From Palsa-504 sp963834685 (GTDB taxonomy: Bacteria > Actinomycetota > Actinomycetes > Streptosporangiales > Streptosporangiaceae), in NCBI GenBank assembly GCA_963834685.1, contig CAWICW010000010.1:186001-250000 (forward strand): DNA of 64,000 nucleotides. The letters run 5' to 3'. The notes below the pieces were generated by a model, which worked only from the letters and a program-made list of their open reading frames with translations, was not told the DNA's origin and did no database searches. The translations under genes were made by a program, and so were the position numbers. Below, piece after piece: positions 1-10,721 of the stretch; position 1 is the first letter of the stretch, and the number at the start of each line of letters is the position of its first letter.

Positions 1-496
1 AGGTGCCGAGGATCGCGCCGTACTGGGCGACCAGCTCGAGCACCTCCTTGACCTCGGGCCGGAGCTTGCCCTTCTTGTCGGCCACCCAGATCCCCTCGGC
101 CTGGCTCCGGCCGCCCTGCTGGGAGTCGTAGCCGCCGGTGCCGCCGTGGATCTCGGCGTGATAGCCCGCGTCCACGGTGGGCATCCACACCTCCTTGCCG
201 CCGAGCCGCAGCGACGCCTCCACGGCGGCGGCGTTGATCCCGCCTACGTAGTAGTTCAGCACGATCCCGCCGAACACGCGGATGCCCGGGATGACCCGTT
301 GCACCAGGTACGCGCGCGACACGGTGTTCTCGTGATGGCACTTGAGCAGGATGGCCTTCATGCCCGCGTCGCGGGCGGCCCGTACGATGTCGAAGTCGTC
401 GGCCAGCCGGGGAAACAGGTCAGGGAACGGGTGGCAGTGCAGGTCCACCGAGCCCGCCACGTCGATCAGCGGCCCGCCGTAGGTGCGCTTGGTCAT
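1..496 (-). CDS. DUF6282-like metal-dependent hydrolase family protein (partial, 3' end outside window)
   Basis: The first 165 residues are visible and the gene runs off the left edge. The N-terminus has a DLHCHPFPD motif, typical of the metal site that opens amidohydrolase/PHP-like barrels, followed by LLKCHHENT, which adds two more histidines. The sequence resembles the DUF6282 family, whose substrate is not established. The ATG at 494-496 has a GGGAGGA Shine-Dalgarno just upstream. It is the last visible gene of the long minus-strand operon and is separated by 86 bp from the PLP enzyme before it. A hydrolytic step in that catabolic pathway is an inference. Confidence 0.7.
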   Translation of the reverse strand, partial: MTKRTYGGPLIDVAGSVDLHCHPFPDLFPRLADDFDIVRAARDAGMKAILLKCHHENTVSRAYLVQRVIPGIRVFGGIVLNYYVGGINAAAVEASLRLGGKEVWMPTVDAGYHAEIHGGTGGYDSQQGGRSQAEGIWVADKKGKLRPEVKEVLELVAQYGAILGT

Positions 497-582
497 GGAG
501 TCCTCCCGGTGCTGAGACTAAATGTGGGTGTCCCGGTGCGGTATGTCAATGTTTGCCATCTGAAGGCCTGGTCCTTGGGCAG

Positions 583-1946
583 TTAGTGCCGCCCGGCGGG
601 CGGCTCTCGCCGGCGTCCGGTGAACAGCACGGCGACCCGGTCGTGGTCGCTGATCTGGCCGGAGCGCCGCAGCTCGAGCAGCCCGGCCAGGCCGGAAGAA
701 CCGGTCGGGTCGACCTGGATCCCGGTCGACGCCACGGCCAGCCGGCTGGCCTCGGTCAGCGAGTCCTCGCTCACCACCAGCGGCCGGCCGCCGGTCAGCA
801 GCATGCCTTCCACCACGGCCCGCCAGTCGTAGGTCTCATCGTCGAGGATGCCGGTGGCCACGCTGGCGGGCTGCTCCGCCCAGGGCTGCATGAACGCCGA
901 CCGGTGCGCCGTGGCCTCGGCCATGGCCCGCTTCACCCCGTCCGGGCCCGGCTCATCGGGCAGCAGCGCCCGGACCCGGTGGTAGGCCCGCTCCAGCGGA
1001 TGTGCGCCGGTCGTCTGTACGGTGTGGATGGCGGGCATCCGGCCGAGCGCACCCAGCTCCGCCGCCTCGCGCAGCGCCTGAACGCAGGAGCTGGCCAGCG
1101 CTCCCCCGCCGACCTGGACGATCAGGTGATCCAGGTGGCCGCGTTCCCTCGACAGGTCGGTCACGAGCTCGTAGCCCAGGGTCTGGCCGCCCTCGATGGC
1201 GAGCCCGTTCTCCGGGCCCTGGGTGGTGAACGGCAGCGCCCCCCGCGCCAGTTCCTGCCGCAGGCGCAGGTAGGTCGGGTCGCCGGGGGTGCCGGGCTGG
1301 CGCGGGCAGGTGACCACGGCGGCCTGGAGCTCGCGCAGCCGGGCGGTCAGGCCGGCGTCGGCCTCGGGCGGCACGAACACGGTCAGCCCCCAGCCCCCGG
1401 CCCGGGCCACCGCCGCCGCCGCCAGGGCCGCGTTCCCGCAGCTGGCGATGGCCAGCTCCCGGCGGCGGCCGGGGTCCAGGAGGCCGCAGCGCTCCATGAC
1501 CGCCAGGTGGATGAGCACGCCCATCAGGTGGCGGCCCTTGTGCGAGCCCGACACGTTCGGTGTCTCGTCCTTGACCCACACCCCGCCCACGGCGGAGAAG
1601 GCCAGGGCCTCGCTCAGTTCCGGGCTGCGGAAGAACGGCGTGGCGCGGAACCCGCGGCCGTCCACCGCGGCGACCGACGCGTCGAGCGAGGCGACCAGGT
1701 CGCGGTAGCCGGCGTCGGGCAGGCCCCGGGCCCGGGCCACGTGCCGGGAGTGCATGAGCGCGCGGTAGCGCAGGAACGGGTTCGCCTCGGGCCCGGCGGG
1801 AAAGCGGGCCCGGTCCAGGCTGAGGACCCGGGTCAGCACGTGGTCGGCGTCATCGGTTCCGGCCCGCGGGCACCGGAACGGGTAGGGGTCAGCCGGGCCG
1901 GCCACGTAGCCGCACCCGGCGCAGCAGATCGTGCTGGCCGGCGGCG

Positions 1947-1950
<4 letters not shown>
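583..1950 (-). CDS. Fold-type II PLP-dependent enzyme, threonine-synthase-like
   Basis: A 455-residue protein. The N-terminus has CCAGCG and a later Cys (FRCPRAG), resembling the small zinc-ribbon-like start of many threonine synthases. The PLP lysine is expected in SGSHKGRH. The ASCGNAALA stretch matches the phosphate/substrate loop, and VQVGGGALASS matches the glycine-rich PLP-phosphate cup. The ATG at 1950 overlaps the stop of the upstream gene (ATGA), which favours it over a start 18 codons further upstream. With its neighbour it forms a pair of PLP lyases/synthases in a catabolic operon. The exact reaction cannot be assigned; beta-elimination or beta-replacement on an amino acid is the family norm. 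Confidence 0.78.
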
Positions 1951-3446
<1,496 letters not shown>

Positions 3447-3461
3447 GTCAGGCCTCGCTGA

Positions 3462-4514
3462 TCAGAATTCGGTGATGACGGAGAAGCCGAGCGTCTCGTA
3501 GGAGTCCATCGCGTCGAGCACCTCGCTGGCCTGCTCGAGCGGCAGCGTCTGGCCGACGATCCGGGCTGGCTGCAGGACTCCGGTCGCCACCAGCCCGAGC
3601 AGCCGCGGGTAGTCCACGTGCGGGTTTCCGACGCTTCCGGCGATCTCGATCTCGTTCTCGATGATGTGGTCAAGCGGAATCCGCACGTATCCCCGCTCGG
3701 CCTGGCTGGTCAGGCCGACCTGGACCAGCCGTCCGCCCTTGCGCAAGGACAGCACGGCCGACTCGACGAGCGAGGCGACCCCGAGGCCGCCGATGGCCAG
3801 GTCAGCCCCGCCGCCGGTGATGTCCTTGATGGCCGCCACCGGGTCCTGCGCGGCGGCGTTGACGACGTGCGACGCGCCCTCGGCGGTGGCCTTCTCCAGC
3901 TTGGCGCCGGCCAGGTCAACCGCGATGACCCGGCCGCCGAGCGCGGCCGCGATCTGCACGGCCGACAGGCCGATGCCGCCCGCGCCGTGCACCGCGACCC
4001 ACTGCCCGGCGGTCAGCCCGCCCTGCCGGGTCACGGCGTGGAAGGCCGTCATGTAGCGGCAGCCGATGGCCGCCGCGGACAGCGCGTCGATGCTGTCCGG
4101 CAGCTTGATGCAGTTGAAATCCGCGTTGCGGATCGCGGCGTACTGGGCGTAGCCGCCGTCGTGGGTCAGGCCGAGGAATTCCATGTCGTCGCAGAGATTG
4201 GACCGGCCGTTCAGGCAGTAGCCGCATCGGCCGCACGACTCGTGAAACGGGGTCGTCACCCGGTCCCCGGCCCTGACCCGGGATACGCCCGGGCCGACCG
4301 CCATCACCGTGCCGCCCAGCTCGTGCCCCATGACCAGCGGCAGCGTCGGGGTCAGGCCCACCCAGTCCCAGTCACCGTTCCATACGTGCCAGTCGGTCCG
4401 GCAGATTCCTTCCGCTTCGACACCGATGACCACCTCGCCCGCTCCCGGTACGGGATCGGGCAGGTCGGCAAGCTCCAGCGGCCGCCGCCGCTCGACCAGT
4501 CTGGCCGCCTTCAC
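3462..4514 (-). CDS. Zinc-dependent medium-chain alcohol dehydrogenase
   Basis: A 350-residue MDR-family enzyme. The catalytic zinc ligands are visible in GICRTDWH and GHELGG. The structural zinc site is a four-cysteine lobe, CGRCGYCLNGRSNLC. The Rossmann motif is GAGGIGLSAVQ. The start is a GTG whose bases overlap the TGA of the molybdenum hydroxylase large subunit. It likely oxidises or reduces an alcohol/aldehyde intermediate of the pathway encoded by this operon; the specific substrate is not visible. Confidence 0.85.
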   Translation of the reverse strand: MKAARLVERRRPLELADLPDPVPGAGEVVIGVEAEGICRTDWHVWNGDWDWVGLTPTLPLVMGHELGGTVMAVGPGVSRVRAGDRVTTPFHESCGRCGYCLNGRSNLCDDMEFLGLTHDGGYAQYAAIRNADFNCIKLPDSIDALSAAAIGCRYMTAFHAVTRQGGLTAGQWVAVHGAGGIGLSAVQIAAALGGRVIAVDLAGAKLEKATAEGASHVVNAAAQDPVAAIKDITGGGADLAIGGLGVASLVESAVLSLRKGGRLVQVGLTSQAERGYVRIPLDHIIENEIEIAGSVGNPHVDYPRLLGLVATGVLQPARIVGQTLPLEQASEVLDAMDSYETLGFSVITEF

Positions 4515-6907
4515 GTCGGGTGCTCCTCTCGTGTGCCGCGGGCACGCTCGTCCAGCAGTGTTGAGTCCAGCAGTGTTGAGTCCAGCAGGGCGAGGACCCG
4601 CTCGGGGGTCATCGGCAGCCGGTCCGGGCGGACGCCGATCGCGTCCTGGATGGCGCTGGCGATGGTGGCGGCCACGTTCCCGATCGGCGGCTCGCCGATC
4701 CCGCGCGCTCCCAGCGGGCCCTTGCCCTCGCCGCTTTCCACGATGTCGACCAGGACGTCGGGGAAATCCTGGACGTTCGGGATCAGGTAGTTGGCGAACA
4801 GGGCCGCCTGCACGTATCCGTCCTCGATGGCCATGTCCTCGGTGAGCGCGTAGCCGAGGCCCTGCATGGCCCCGCCCTGGATCTGCCCCTGCACCCGCAT
4901 CGGGTTGATGGCGCGGCCCACGTCATGGCAGGCCGCGTAGCGCAGCACCGTGACCTGCCCGGTCTCGACGTCGACCTCCACGTCGGCCGCGTGCGTGCCG
5001 TAGGTGTAGTCGGGGAACGTGTCGCCCTGCCCGGTGCGCGGGTCGAACGAGCCGGCCTCGGCCCGCCAGGTCGACAGGTGCGCGGTGCTGATGGCCCGCT
5101 TATCGCAGGCGGCGGCCAGCTCGGCCAGGGTGATGCTCACGCCGGCCTCGGCTGAGCCGCCGTCGGCGCCGGGCCGCGCGCCGCTGGCGCCGGCAGGCCG
5201 GACCCGGCCCGCGGCGAACTCCAGGTCGTCGGCGGGCACGCCGAGCAGGTCGGCCGCCACCGGCGCCATCCGGTCGCGCAGTTCGCGGGCGGCGTGCAGG
5301 ACCGCGTTACCGGACATGTACAGCTGGCGGGTGGCGAACGTGCCGCCGGCCGGCGGGTTGAGCGCGCTGTCGCCGATGTAGATGCTGATGTCGTCCAGCG
5401 GCGCGCCGAGCACCTCGGCGGCGATCTGGCACAAGCTGGCCGCCTGGCCGGCGCCGAGATCGGTGACGCCGGAGCGGATCAGCAGGGTCCCGTCGGCCTG
5501 CAGGCTCAGCCAGGCCGAGGCGCGGTCGCGGAACCAGATGGTCCGGCCGTAGGGGTGCCGGTTACAGCCGATGCCCCGCCCGGTCAGCTTGCCCGGCCCG
5601 GACGGCCGGGGCGGCTCGCCGAGCAGGGCGAGCGCGCGGTGCATGGTCTGCGCCACCTCCACGCAGGTGTCGAGGCGTTCCCCGGTGGGCAGCAGGTCGC
5701 CCTTGGCCAGGAAGTTGCGCTCGCGCAGCTCGGTGCGGGACAGGCCGAGGCGGGCGGCCAGCTCGTCCAGCTGCGACTCGTAGCCGAGCACGATCTGCAT
5801 GGCGCCGAACCCGCGGAAGGCACTGGCCGGCACGTTGTTGGTGAACACCGCGGTGGAGGTGATGCTGGCGTTGGGCACCCGGTACGGCCCGCACGCGCAG
5901 GCCGCGGCGGCGAACAGCACCCGGGGCGACAGGTTGGGGTAGGCCCCGGCGTCGCCGAGGATCTCGACCTGCTGGGCGGTGATGGTTCCGTCGCGGTCCG
6001 CCCCGGTCCGGTACCGCATGATGAACGGGTGCCGCTTGGTGCTGGCCACCAGCGACTCCTGCCGGTCCCAGATCATCCGTACCGGCCGCCGGGTGTGCCA
6101 GACCAGCAGGGCCAGGTACGGCTCGACGGTCATGTCCTCCTTGCCGCCGAAGCCGCCGCCCATGTACGCGGCGATGACCCGGACCTTGCTCTGCGGCAGC
6201 CCCAGGATCTGCGCGATCATGGCCGCGTGCTCGATGACCTGGGTGGACACGCGCAAGGTGAGCACGCCGTTCTCCAGCCAGCCCACCCCGGCCTCGGGTT
6301 CCAGGTAGGCGTGCTCGACGTGCTGGCTGCGGTACTCCCCCTCGATCACCACGTCGGCGGCGGCCAGCGCGCCGGCCACGTCGCCGCAGTGGATCTGCCA
6401 GCTGACCAGGGTGTTGCCCACGTCGTGTACCCGCGGCGCGCCCTCGGCGCGGGCCGAGGTGACGTCAAACACGCCGGGCAGTTCCTCGTAGTCGACGGCG
6501 ACCAGCTCGGCGGCCTCGTGGGCGATCTGCTGGGTCACGGCGGCCACCACGGCCACCGGTTCGCCCATGTACCGGACCCGGTCCTGCGCCAGCACCGGCA
6601 TGGTCACCTGCAGCTCGGCCAGGCCGCCGCTGGCCAGCTCGACGATCTGGTTGCTCGGCACGTCGGCGGCGGTGAGCACGGCGACCACGCCGGGCAGCGC
6701 CCGGGCCGCGGTGACGTCGATACTGGTGATCCGCGCGCTGGGCAGCGAGCTGCGGACGATCCGGCCGTGCAGCATGCCCGGCAGCTGCCAGTCCGCCGCG
6801 TAGTGCAGCGACCCCTTGACCTTGTCCACGAAGTCGTGGTGGGCCGGTGAGGTGCCGACCACCCGGTAGGCCGACCGGGGCTCGGTGAGCGGCTCGCCGG
6901 TCGTCAT
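4511..6907 (-). CDS. Molybdopterin-binding large subunit of a xanthine dehydrogenase/CO dehydrogenase-family hydroxylase
   Basis: A 798-residue protein of the xanthine oxidase family. It carries the molybdopterin-contacting GGGFGGKE motif near residue 240 and GARGIGEPP near the C-terminus, the region of the catalytic glutamate. The preceding genes encode the FeS and FAD subunits, giving the usual three-subunit hydroxylase that hydroxylates N-heterocycles or aldehydes using water. The ATG at 6907 overlaps the FeS subunit stop (ATGA), which excludes a start 23 codons earlier. The extreme C-terminus contains a short LLDST repeat from a 15-bp tandem duplication. Confidence 0.9.
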   Translation of the reverse strand: MTTGEPLTEPRSAYRVVGTSPAHHDFVDKVKGSLHYAADWQLPGMLHGRIVRSSLPSARITSIDVTAARALPGVVAVLTAADVPSNQIVELASGGLAELQVTMPVLAQDRVRYMGEPVAVVAAVTQQIAHEAAELVAVDYEELPGVFDVTSARAEGAPRVHDVGNTLVSWQIHCGDVAGALAAADVVIEGEYRSQHVEHAYLEPEAGVGWLENGVLTLRVSTQVIEHAAMIAQILGLPQSKVRVIAAYMGGGFGGKEDMTVEPYLALLVWHTRRPVRMIWDRQESLVASTKRHPFIMRYRTGADRDGTITAQQVEILGDAGAYPNLSPRVLFAAAACACGPYRVPNASITSTAVFTNNVPASAFRGFGAMQIVLGYESQLDELAARLGLSRTELRERNFLAKGDLLPTGERLDTCVEVAQTMHRALALLGEPPRPSGPGKLTGRGIGCNRHPYGRTIWFRDRASAWLSLQADGTLLIRSGVTDLGAGQAASLCQIAAEVLGAPLDDISIYIGDSALNPPAGGTFATRQLYMSGNAVLHAARELRDRMAPVAADLLGVPADDLEFAAGRVRPAGASGARPGADGGSAEAGVSITLAELAAACDKRAISTAHLSTWRAEAGSFDPRTGQGDTFPDYTYGTHAADVEVDVETGQVTVLRYAACHDVGRAINPMRVQGQIQGGAMQGLGYALTEDMAIEDGYVQAALFANYLIPNVQDFPDVLVDIVESGEGKGPLGARGIGEPPIGNVAATIASAIQDAIGVRPDRLPMTPERVLALLDSTLLDSTLLDERARGTREEHPT
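4551..4588. repeat. 15-bp tandem repeat at the 3' end of the molybdenum hydroxylase gene
   Basis: The unit tccagcagtgttgag occurs twice in full plus a partial third copy. It encodes repeated LLDST near the C-terminus. Since 15 is a multiple of three, copy changes would keep the frame. Confidence 0.9.
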
Positions 6908-7398
6908 GACTCGGCCACCCGGTCGGCGTACTCCTCGACGGCGTCGAGGATCTTGGTGTAGCCGGTGCACCGGCACAGGTTGCCGACCAGCGCGTACCTG
7001 ATCTCGGCGCGGCTGGGCCTGGCCTGGCCTCGGCTAGCAGAGCGGCGTACCAGGTCCAGCGAGGTCAAGATCATGCCGGGGGTGCAGAAGCCGCACTGCG
7101 AGGCGCCGCGGCGCAGGAAGCACTCCTGCAGCGGGTGCATGGCCTCACCGGGGCCCATCAGGCCGCGCAGCGTGGTCACCTGGTGGCCCGCGGCCTGCAC
7201 GGCCAGGGTGAGGCAGCCGTTCACCGGCTCGCCGTCCAGCAGGACCGTGCAGGTGCCGCAGACACCCTCGCCGCAGCCGTAGCGGACGTCGGCCAGGCCG
7301 AGCTCGTCGTGCAGCACGTCGAGCAGGGTGTCCGACGGCACGATCCAGACCTCGTGGTCGGTCCCGTTGACGCTGAGCACGATCTGCCGCTTGTTCAC
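6904..7398 (-). CDS. (2Fe-2S)-binding small subunit of molybdenum hydroxylase
   Basis: A 164-residue protein with both expected clusters. The plant-ferredoxin-type cluster has the pattern CGEGVCGTC followed by a fourth Cys in VNGC. The C-terminal helical domain has CGFCTPGM and CRCTGY for the second 2Fe-2S. It passes electrons from the molybdenum centre to FAD. It overlaps the FAD subunit upstream and the large subunit downstream by four bases each. Confidence 0.95.
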   Translation of the reverse strand: MNKRQIVLSVNGTDHEVWIVPSDTLLDVLHDELGLADVRYGCGEGVCGTCTVLLDGEPVNGCLTLAVQAAGHQVTTLRGLMGPGEAMHPLQECFLRRGASQCGFCTPGMILTSLDLVRRSASRGQARPSRAEIRYALVGNLCRCTGYTKILDAVEEYADRVAES

Positions 7399-8249
7399 GG
7401 GCCGTCCCCCGTCGCGCGGGCGGCGGCCTGGCGGAGCGCGCGGGCGGTGAGCACCCGCACCAGCCGCCGCCGGTAGGCCGCGGACGCGTGCACGTCGGAG
7501 GGCGGCTCCAGGGTTTCCGCGATCCGGGCGGCGGTCTCGTCGGCGCCGCCGCCCGCCAGCTCCGGGTCGGCGAGCACCACCCGGTCCGCCACCCCGGCCA
7601 GGGCGACGCGCGCGGCGGCGATCTCGTCGGTCCGCTCGTCCACCTCGACCACGGCGGCCACGGCCACGATCGCGAAGTCCGAGGTGCGCCGGACCATCTC
7701 GTGGAACGACCAGCCCTGCCGGGGCCGGGCGACCGGGATCAGCACGTCGGTGATGATCTCTTCGGTATCGAGGGTGGTGGCCCAGTAGCCGGCGAACAGC
7801 TCGCTGACCGGCACCGTGCGGTCGCCGTCGGGACCGCGCGCCACGACCCGGGCCCCGGTGGCCAGCGCGCAGCAGCCGATCTCGGAGGTCGGATCGGCGT
7901 GCGCCAGGCTGCCGCCGATCGTGCCGCGGTTGCGGACCCGCACGTTCCCGACGTGCCGCACCGCCTCGGCGAGCAGCGGGCAGTGCTGGCGTACCAGGTC
8001 GTGCTCGAGCAGGACGCGGTGCCGGGTCAGGCTGGGCAGCCGGAGCAGGTCCCCGGTGCGCGACGGCGGGCGCCGGTCGGCCAGGTTGATGTCGATCAGC
8101 AGCTCGGGACGGGCGAGCCGGAGGTTGAGCATCGGCATCAGGCTTTGCCCGCCGGCCAGGATCTTCGCCTCCTGGGCGCTGGCGGCCAGCAGGCGCACCG
8201 CCTCGTCGTAGCTGCCGACGGCTACGTACTCGAAGGCGGGTGCCACCAT
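7395..8249 (-). CDS. FAD-binding medium subunit of molybdenum hydroxylase (CoxM-like)
   Basis: A 284-residue FAD-binding-domain protein. AGGQSLMPMLNLRL and TIGGSLAHADP are the two FAD-contact signatures of the CoxM/xanthine dehydrogenase FAD subunit. The C-terminal part matches the CO dehydrogenase flavoprotein C-terminal domain in length. It lies 5 bp downstream of the maleate-isomerase-like gene and overlaps the FeS subunit, supporting one complex made from this operon. Confidence 0.92.
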   Translation of the reverse strand: MVAPAFEYVAVGSYDEAVRLLAASAQEAKILAGGQSLMPMLNLRLARPELLIDINLADRRPPSRTGDLLRLPSLTRHRVLLEHDLVRQHCPLLAEAVRHVGNVRVRNRGTIGGSLAHADPTSEIGCCALATGARVVARGPDGDRTVPVSELFAGYWATTLDTEEIITDVLIPVARPRQGWSFHEMVRRTSDFAIVAVAAVVEVDERTDEIAAARVALAGVADRVVLADPELAGGGADETAARIAETLEPPSDVHASAAYRRRLVRVLTARALRQAAARATGDGP

Positions 8250-8254
8250 CCGCG

Positions 8255-8953
8255 CTACCTGGCCACGGCCTGCAGGCGCGCGACCGCGGCGGCCAGCACC
8301 GCCTGGTTGCTGGTCACCACGGGCAGGCCCAGCCGCTCGGCGATGGCCGGCCGGACGGCCATCGCACCGAAGTTCGTGCAGGAGGCGAAGACCAGGTCGA
8401 TGGTGCCGCCCGCGGCCAGCGGCCCGAGGGCCCGGGCCGCGAAGGCCACGATCTCGTCCGGCCCGACCTCCGCGATCTGGAAGTTGTCGGTGATGCCGAG
8501 CCCGGTGATCGCCGCGACCTGGGTTCCGTCGGCCTCGATGCTGGCCTTGATCTTCTCGTTCAGCTCATCGACATAGGGCGTGATCACGCCGATGCTGGCT
8601 GCGCCGGACGCCTCGATCGCGGTCCGGACCGCGCCGATGGTGGACACCGTTGGCGCGCCAGTCAGCTCGCTGATCCGCTGGCACAGCTCGGTGTCGTATT
8701 CGTTGCCGCGCAGCGCCCCGGCGCTGGTGCAGCCGAACACCACGATGTCGGGCCGCGCGGTACCCAGGTCGCGCGCGGCGGGCAGCGCGAACTCATCCAG
8801 CATCCGGTTCTCGCCCGCCGCGGTGGTGTCCTCCATGTACATCCGCGCCGTATGCAGGGCGGTGCCCGGCGGCAGGTCGCGGGCGAAGTCCACCTCCATC
8901 ATGGTGTTGGAGGACGGGATCATCAGCCCGACCCGGGCGGGCCGGGCGTTCAT
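8255..8953 (-). CDS. Maleate isomerase / Asp-Glu racemase-family protein
   Basis: A 232-residue protein with the SSNTMME start motif seen in maleate cis-trans isomerases. It has the two catalytic-type cysteines of the superfamily, in FGCTSAGAL and FASCTNFGAM. Maleate isomerase converts maleate to fumarate at the end of aerobic nicotinate degradation; arylmalonate decarboxylases and other racemases share the fold. The ATG at 8953 overlaps the CoA-transferase beta stop. Its presence beside a molybdenum hydroxylase suggests a ring-opening pathway giving a C4 or similar dicarboxylate, but this is inference. Confidence 0.82.
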   Translation of the reverse strand: MNARPARVGLMIPSSNTMMEVDFARDLPPGTALHTARMYMEDTTAAGENRMLDEFALPAARDLGTARPDIVVFGCTSAGALRGNEYDTELCQRISELTGAPTVSTIGAVRTAIEASGAASIGVITPYVDELNEKIKASIEADGTQVAAITGLGITDNFQIAEVGPDEIVAFAARALGPLAAGGTIDLVFASCTNFGAMAVRPAIAERLGLPVVTSNQAVLAAAVARLQAVAR

Positions 8954-9750
8954 GATGTCTCCACGGCAACTCGGACGGGGCCGTCGCGCAGCTCGCGGTA
9001 GATGGCGACCTCCTCCGGCGTCGGCGGCTCGAGCTCGGTGATCTCGTCGCTGAGCAGCAGCTCGAATCCGGTCTGCGCGCGGACCTGGGCGACGCTCACG
9101 CCCGGCTGCAGCGCGCACAGCCGCATCCGGCGGCTGGCCGGCTCGAAGTCGAGCAGGGCCAGGTCGGTGACCACGGCCCCGAGCCGGCCGGTCACCAGCC
9201 CGGCCCGGGCCCGGCTGTCACCGCCGGACAGGTAGCCGGGGCTGGTGATGAAGTCGACCCGCTCCACGAAACGCCGCGGCTCGTGCTGGGTCACGATCAG
9301 CACCTCGTTACACAGCGAGATGATGTCGTTCGCGCCGCCGCTGCCCGGCAGCCGTACTCGCGGCCGCTCCATGGTGCCGATCACGCTGGTGTTGATGTTC
9401 CCGTACATGTCGACTTGGGCGGCGCCGAGGAAGCCGTAGTCGAAGTAGCCTCGCTGCGCGTACAGGAAGATGTCGGTGATGTCGGTCAGCATCTGCGCCC
9501 CGAAGGCGGCGCGCATCTCGTTGGTGGAGATCGGCAGCTTGCCCGGCAGCAGCGTGGTCCCGATAATGCCGCCTTCCAGCACGATGGTCAGGTGCGGCGC
9601 GTGCCGGTGCCGGGCCACCGCGGAGGCCAGCAGCGGCATGCCCACGCCGGCGAAGACCACCTTGTGGTCGGCCAGCAGACGGCTGGCCGTGATCGCCATC
9701 AGCTCCTCGCCGGTGATGTCGACGGTGATGTGGACGGTGACGTCGCTCAT
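8950..9750 (-). CDS. CoA-transferase beta subunit-like protein (IpdB/GctB type)
   Basis: A 266-residue class I CoA-transferase beta-type subunit. LPGSGGANDI is the conserved glycine-rich loop, and the FAGVGMPLLAS start and ITSPGYLSG segment match the IpdB/3-oxoadipate CoA-transferase type. No clear SENG-type catalytic glutamate motif is obvious. The IpdAB family includes CoA-ring hydrolases as well as transferases, so the reaction is open. ATG at 9750 overlaps the alpha subunit stop (ATGA). Confidence 0.82.
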   Translation of the reverse strand: MSDVTVHITVDITGEELMAITASRLLADHKVVFAGVGMPLLASAVARHRHAPHLTIVLEGGIIGTTLLPGKLPISTNEMRAAFGAQMLTDITDIFLYAQRGYFDYGFLGAAQVDMYGNINTSVIGTMERPRVRLPGSGGANDIISLCNEVLIVTQHEPRRFVERVDFITSPGYLSGGDSRARAGLVTGRLGAVVTDLALLDFEPASRRMRLCALQPGVSVAQVRAQTGFELLLSDEITELEPPTPEEVAIYRELRDGPVRVAVETS

Positions 9751-10721
9751 CGCGGGGTCAGCTCCCTGGCGTCGGCCGCCAGCGCGGCCAGCCGGGCCGG
9801 CCCGGCCGCGGCGACGAATCCGGCGAAGTCGGCGTGCGCGTCCACGTTCTCCTCCACGTAGCGCAGGCCCGCGGCCGGGCCGTGCTCCTTGGCCGCGGCG
9901 GCGTACCCGTCGAAGTGCCGCAGGTCCGGCCCGTAGCGGCCGTAACACTCGTGCGGGTACGCCCCGTGCGGGGCCGCCACCACGGCGTCGACGGCGAAGT
10001 GCGGCAGCATGGTGCGGTCCGGGCGGGCGGCGATCTGTTCCGTGCTGACGATCTGCTCCGCGCTGACGATCACCGTGCGGGCGGCCCGGGCCATGTCGAC
10101 GTCCATGTGCTGGTAGCCGTCGACCTGCACGTTGCCGAGCATGTCGGCCCGGTGGGCGTGGATGAGGGCCACGTCGGGGTTGAGGGCCGGCACCGCGGCC
10201 AGCCGTTCCCCGGTGTACGGGCAAGCGACGGTCTGCAGGTCGAGCCGGGCGGCCAGGTCGGAGCCGAGCATGGTCAGGGTGGGCAGGAACGGCACGCCCA
10301 TCGCGCCGGCCTTGTAGCGCAGGCCCATGGCCAGGTGGCTCCACTCGTCGTAGGCGACCTCGCCGCGCTCGACGTAGTGCCGGAAGATCGGGGCCAGCCC
10401 CCAGGGCAGGCCGATGCCGACCCAGCTGGAGACGATCCGGTCGAGCGCGCCGGTGGACAGGAAGAGCTCGATCTCGTAGCAGGCCAGCGGGCGGGACACG
10501 GTGAGGTGCCGGCGCCGCTGCCGCAGCAGCGCGAACACCAGCGCCATCGGCGTCCGCGAGTACAGCGTCCCGCCGATCGCGACGTGGTCGCCGTCGCCGA
10601 TGAGCTGCACCGCCGCCTCGGCGGTCATCCGCTTATCCACCTTGTCCGCCGCCGGCCGCCCGGCCGCCCTGTCCATCTTCGGCCGCTCGGACCGGGCCGC
10701 GAGCACGGCGACGTGCTCCAT
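9747..10721 (-). CDS. CoA-transferase alpha subunit-like protein (IpdA type)
   Basis: A 324-residue alpha-type subunit. The start region MTAEAAVQLIGDGDHVAIGG and the central NPDVALIHAHRAD match the CoA-transferase I family alpha chain. Coupled by four bases to the beta subunit and by one base to the LLM oxidoreductase upstream. Probably activates or cleaves a CoA ester of a pathway intermediate; the donor and acceptor are not inferable. Confidence 0.82.
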   Translation of the reverse strand: MEHVAVLAARSERPKMDRAAGRPAADKVDKRMTAEAAVQLIGDGDHVAIGGTLYSRTPMALVFALLRQRRRHLTVSRPLACYEIELFLSTGALDRIVSSWVGIGLPWGLAPIFRHYVERGEVAYDEWSHLAMGLRYKAGAMGVPFLPTLTMLGSDLAARLDLQTVACPYTGERLAAVPALNPDVALIHAHRADMLGNVQVDGYQHMDVDMARAARTVIVSAEQIVSTEQIAARPDRTMLPHFAVDAVVAAPHGAYPHECYGRYGPDLRHFDGYAAAAKEHGPAAGLRYVEENVDAHADFAGFVAAAGPARLAALAADARELTPR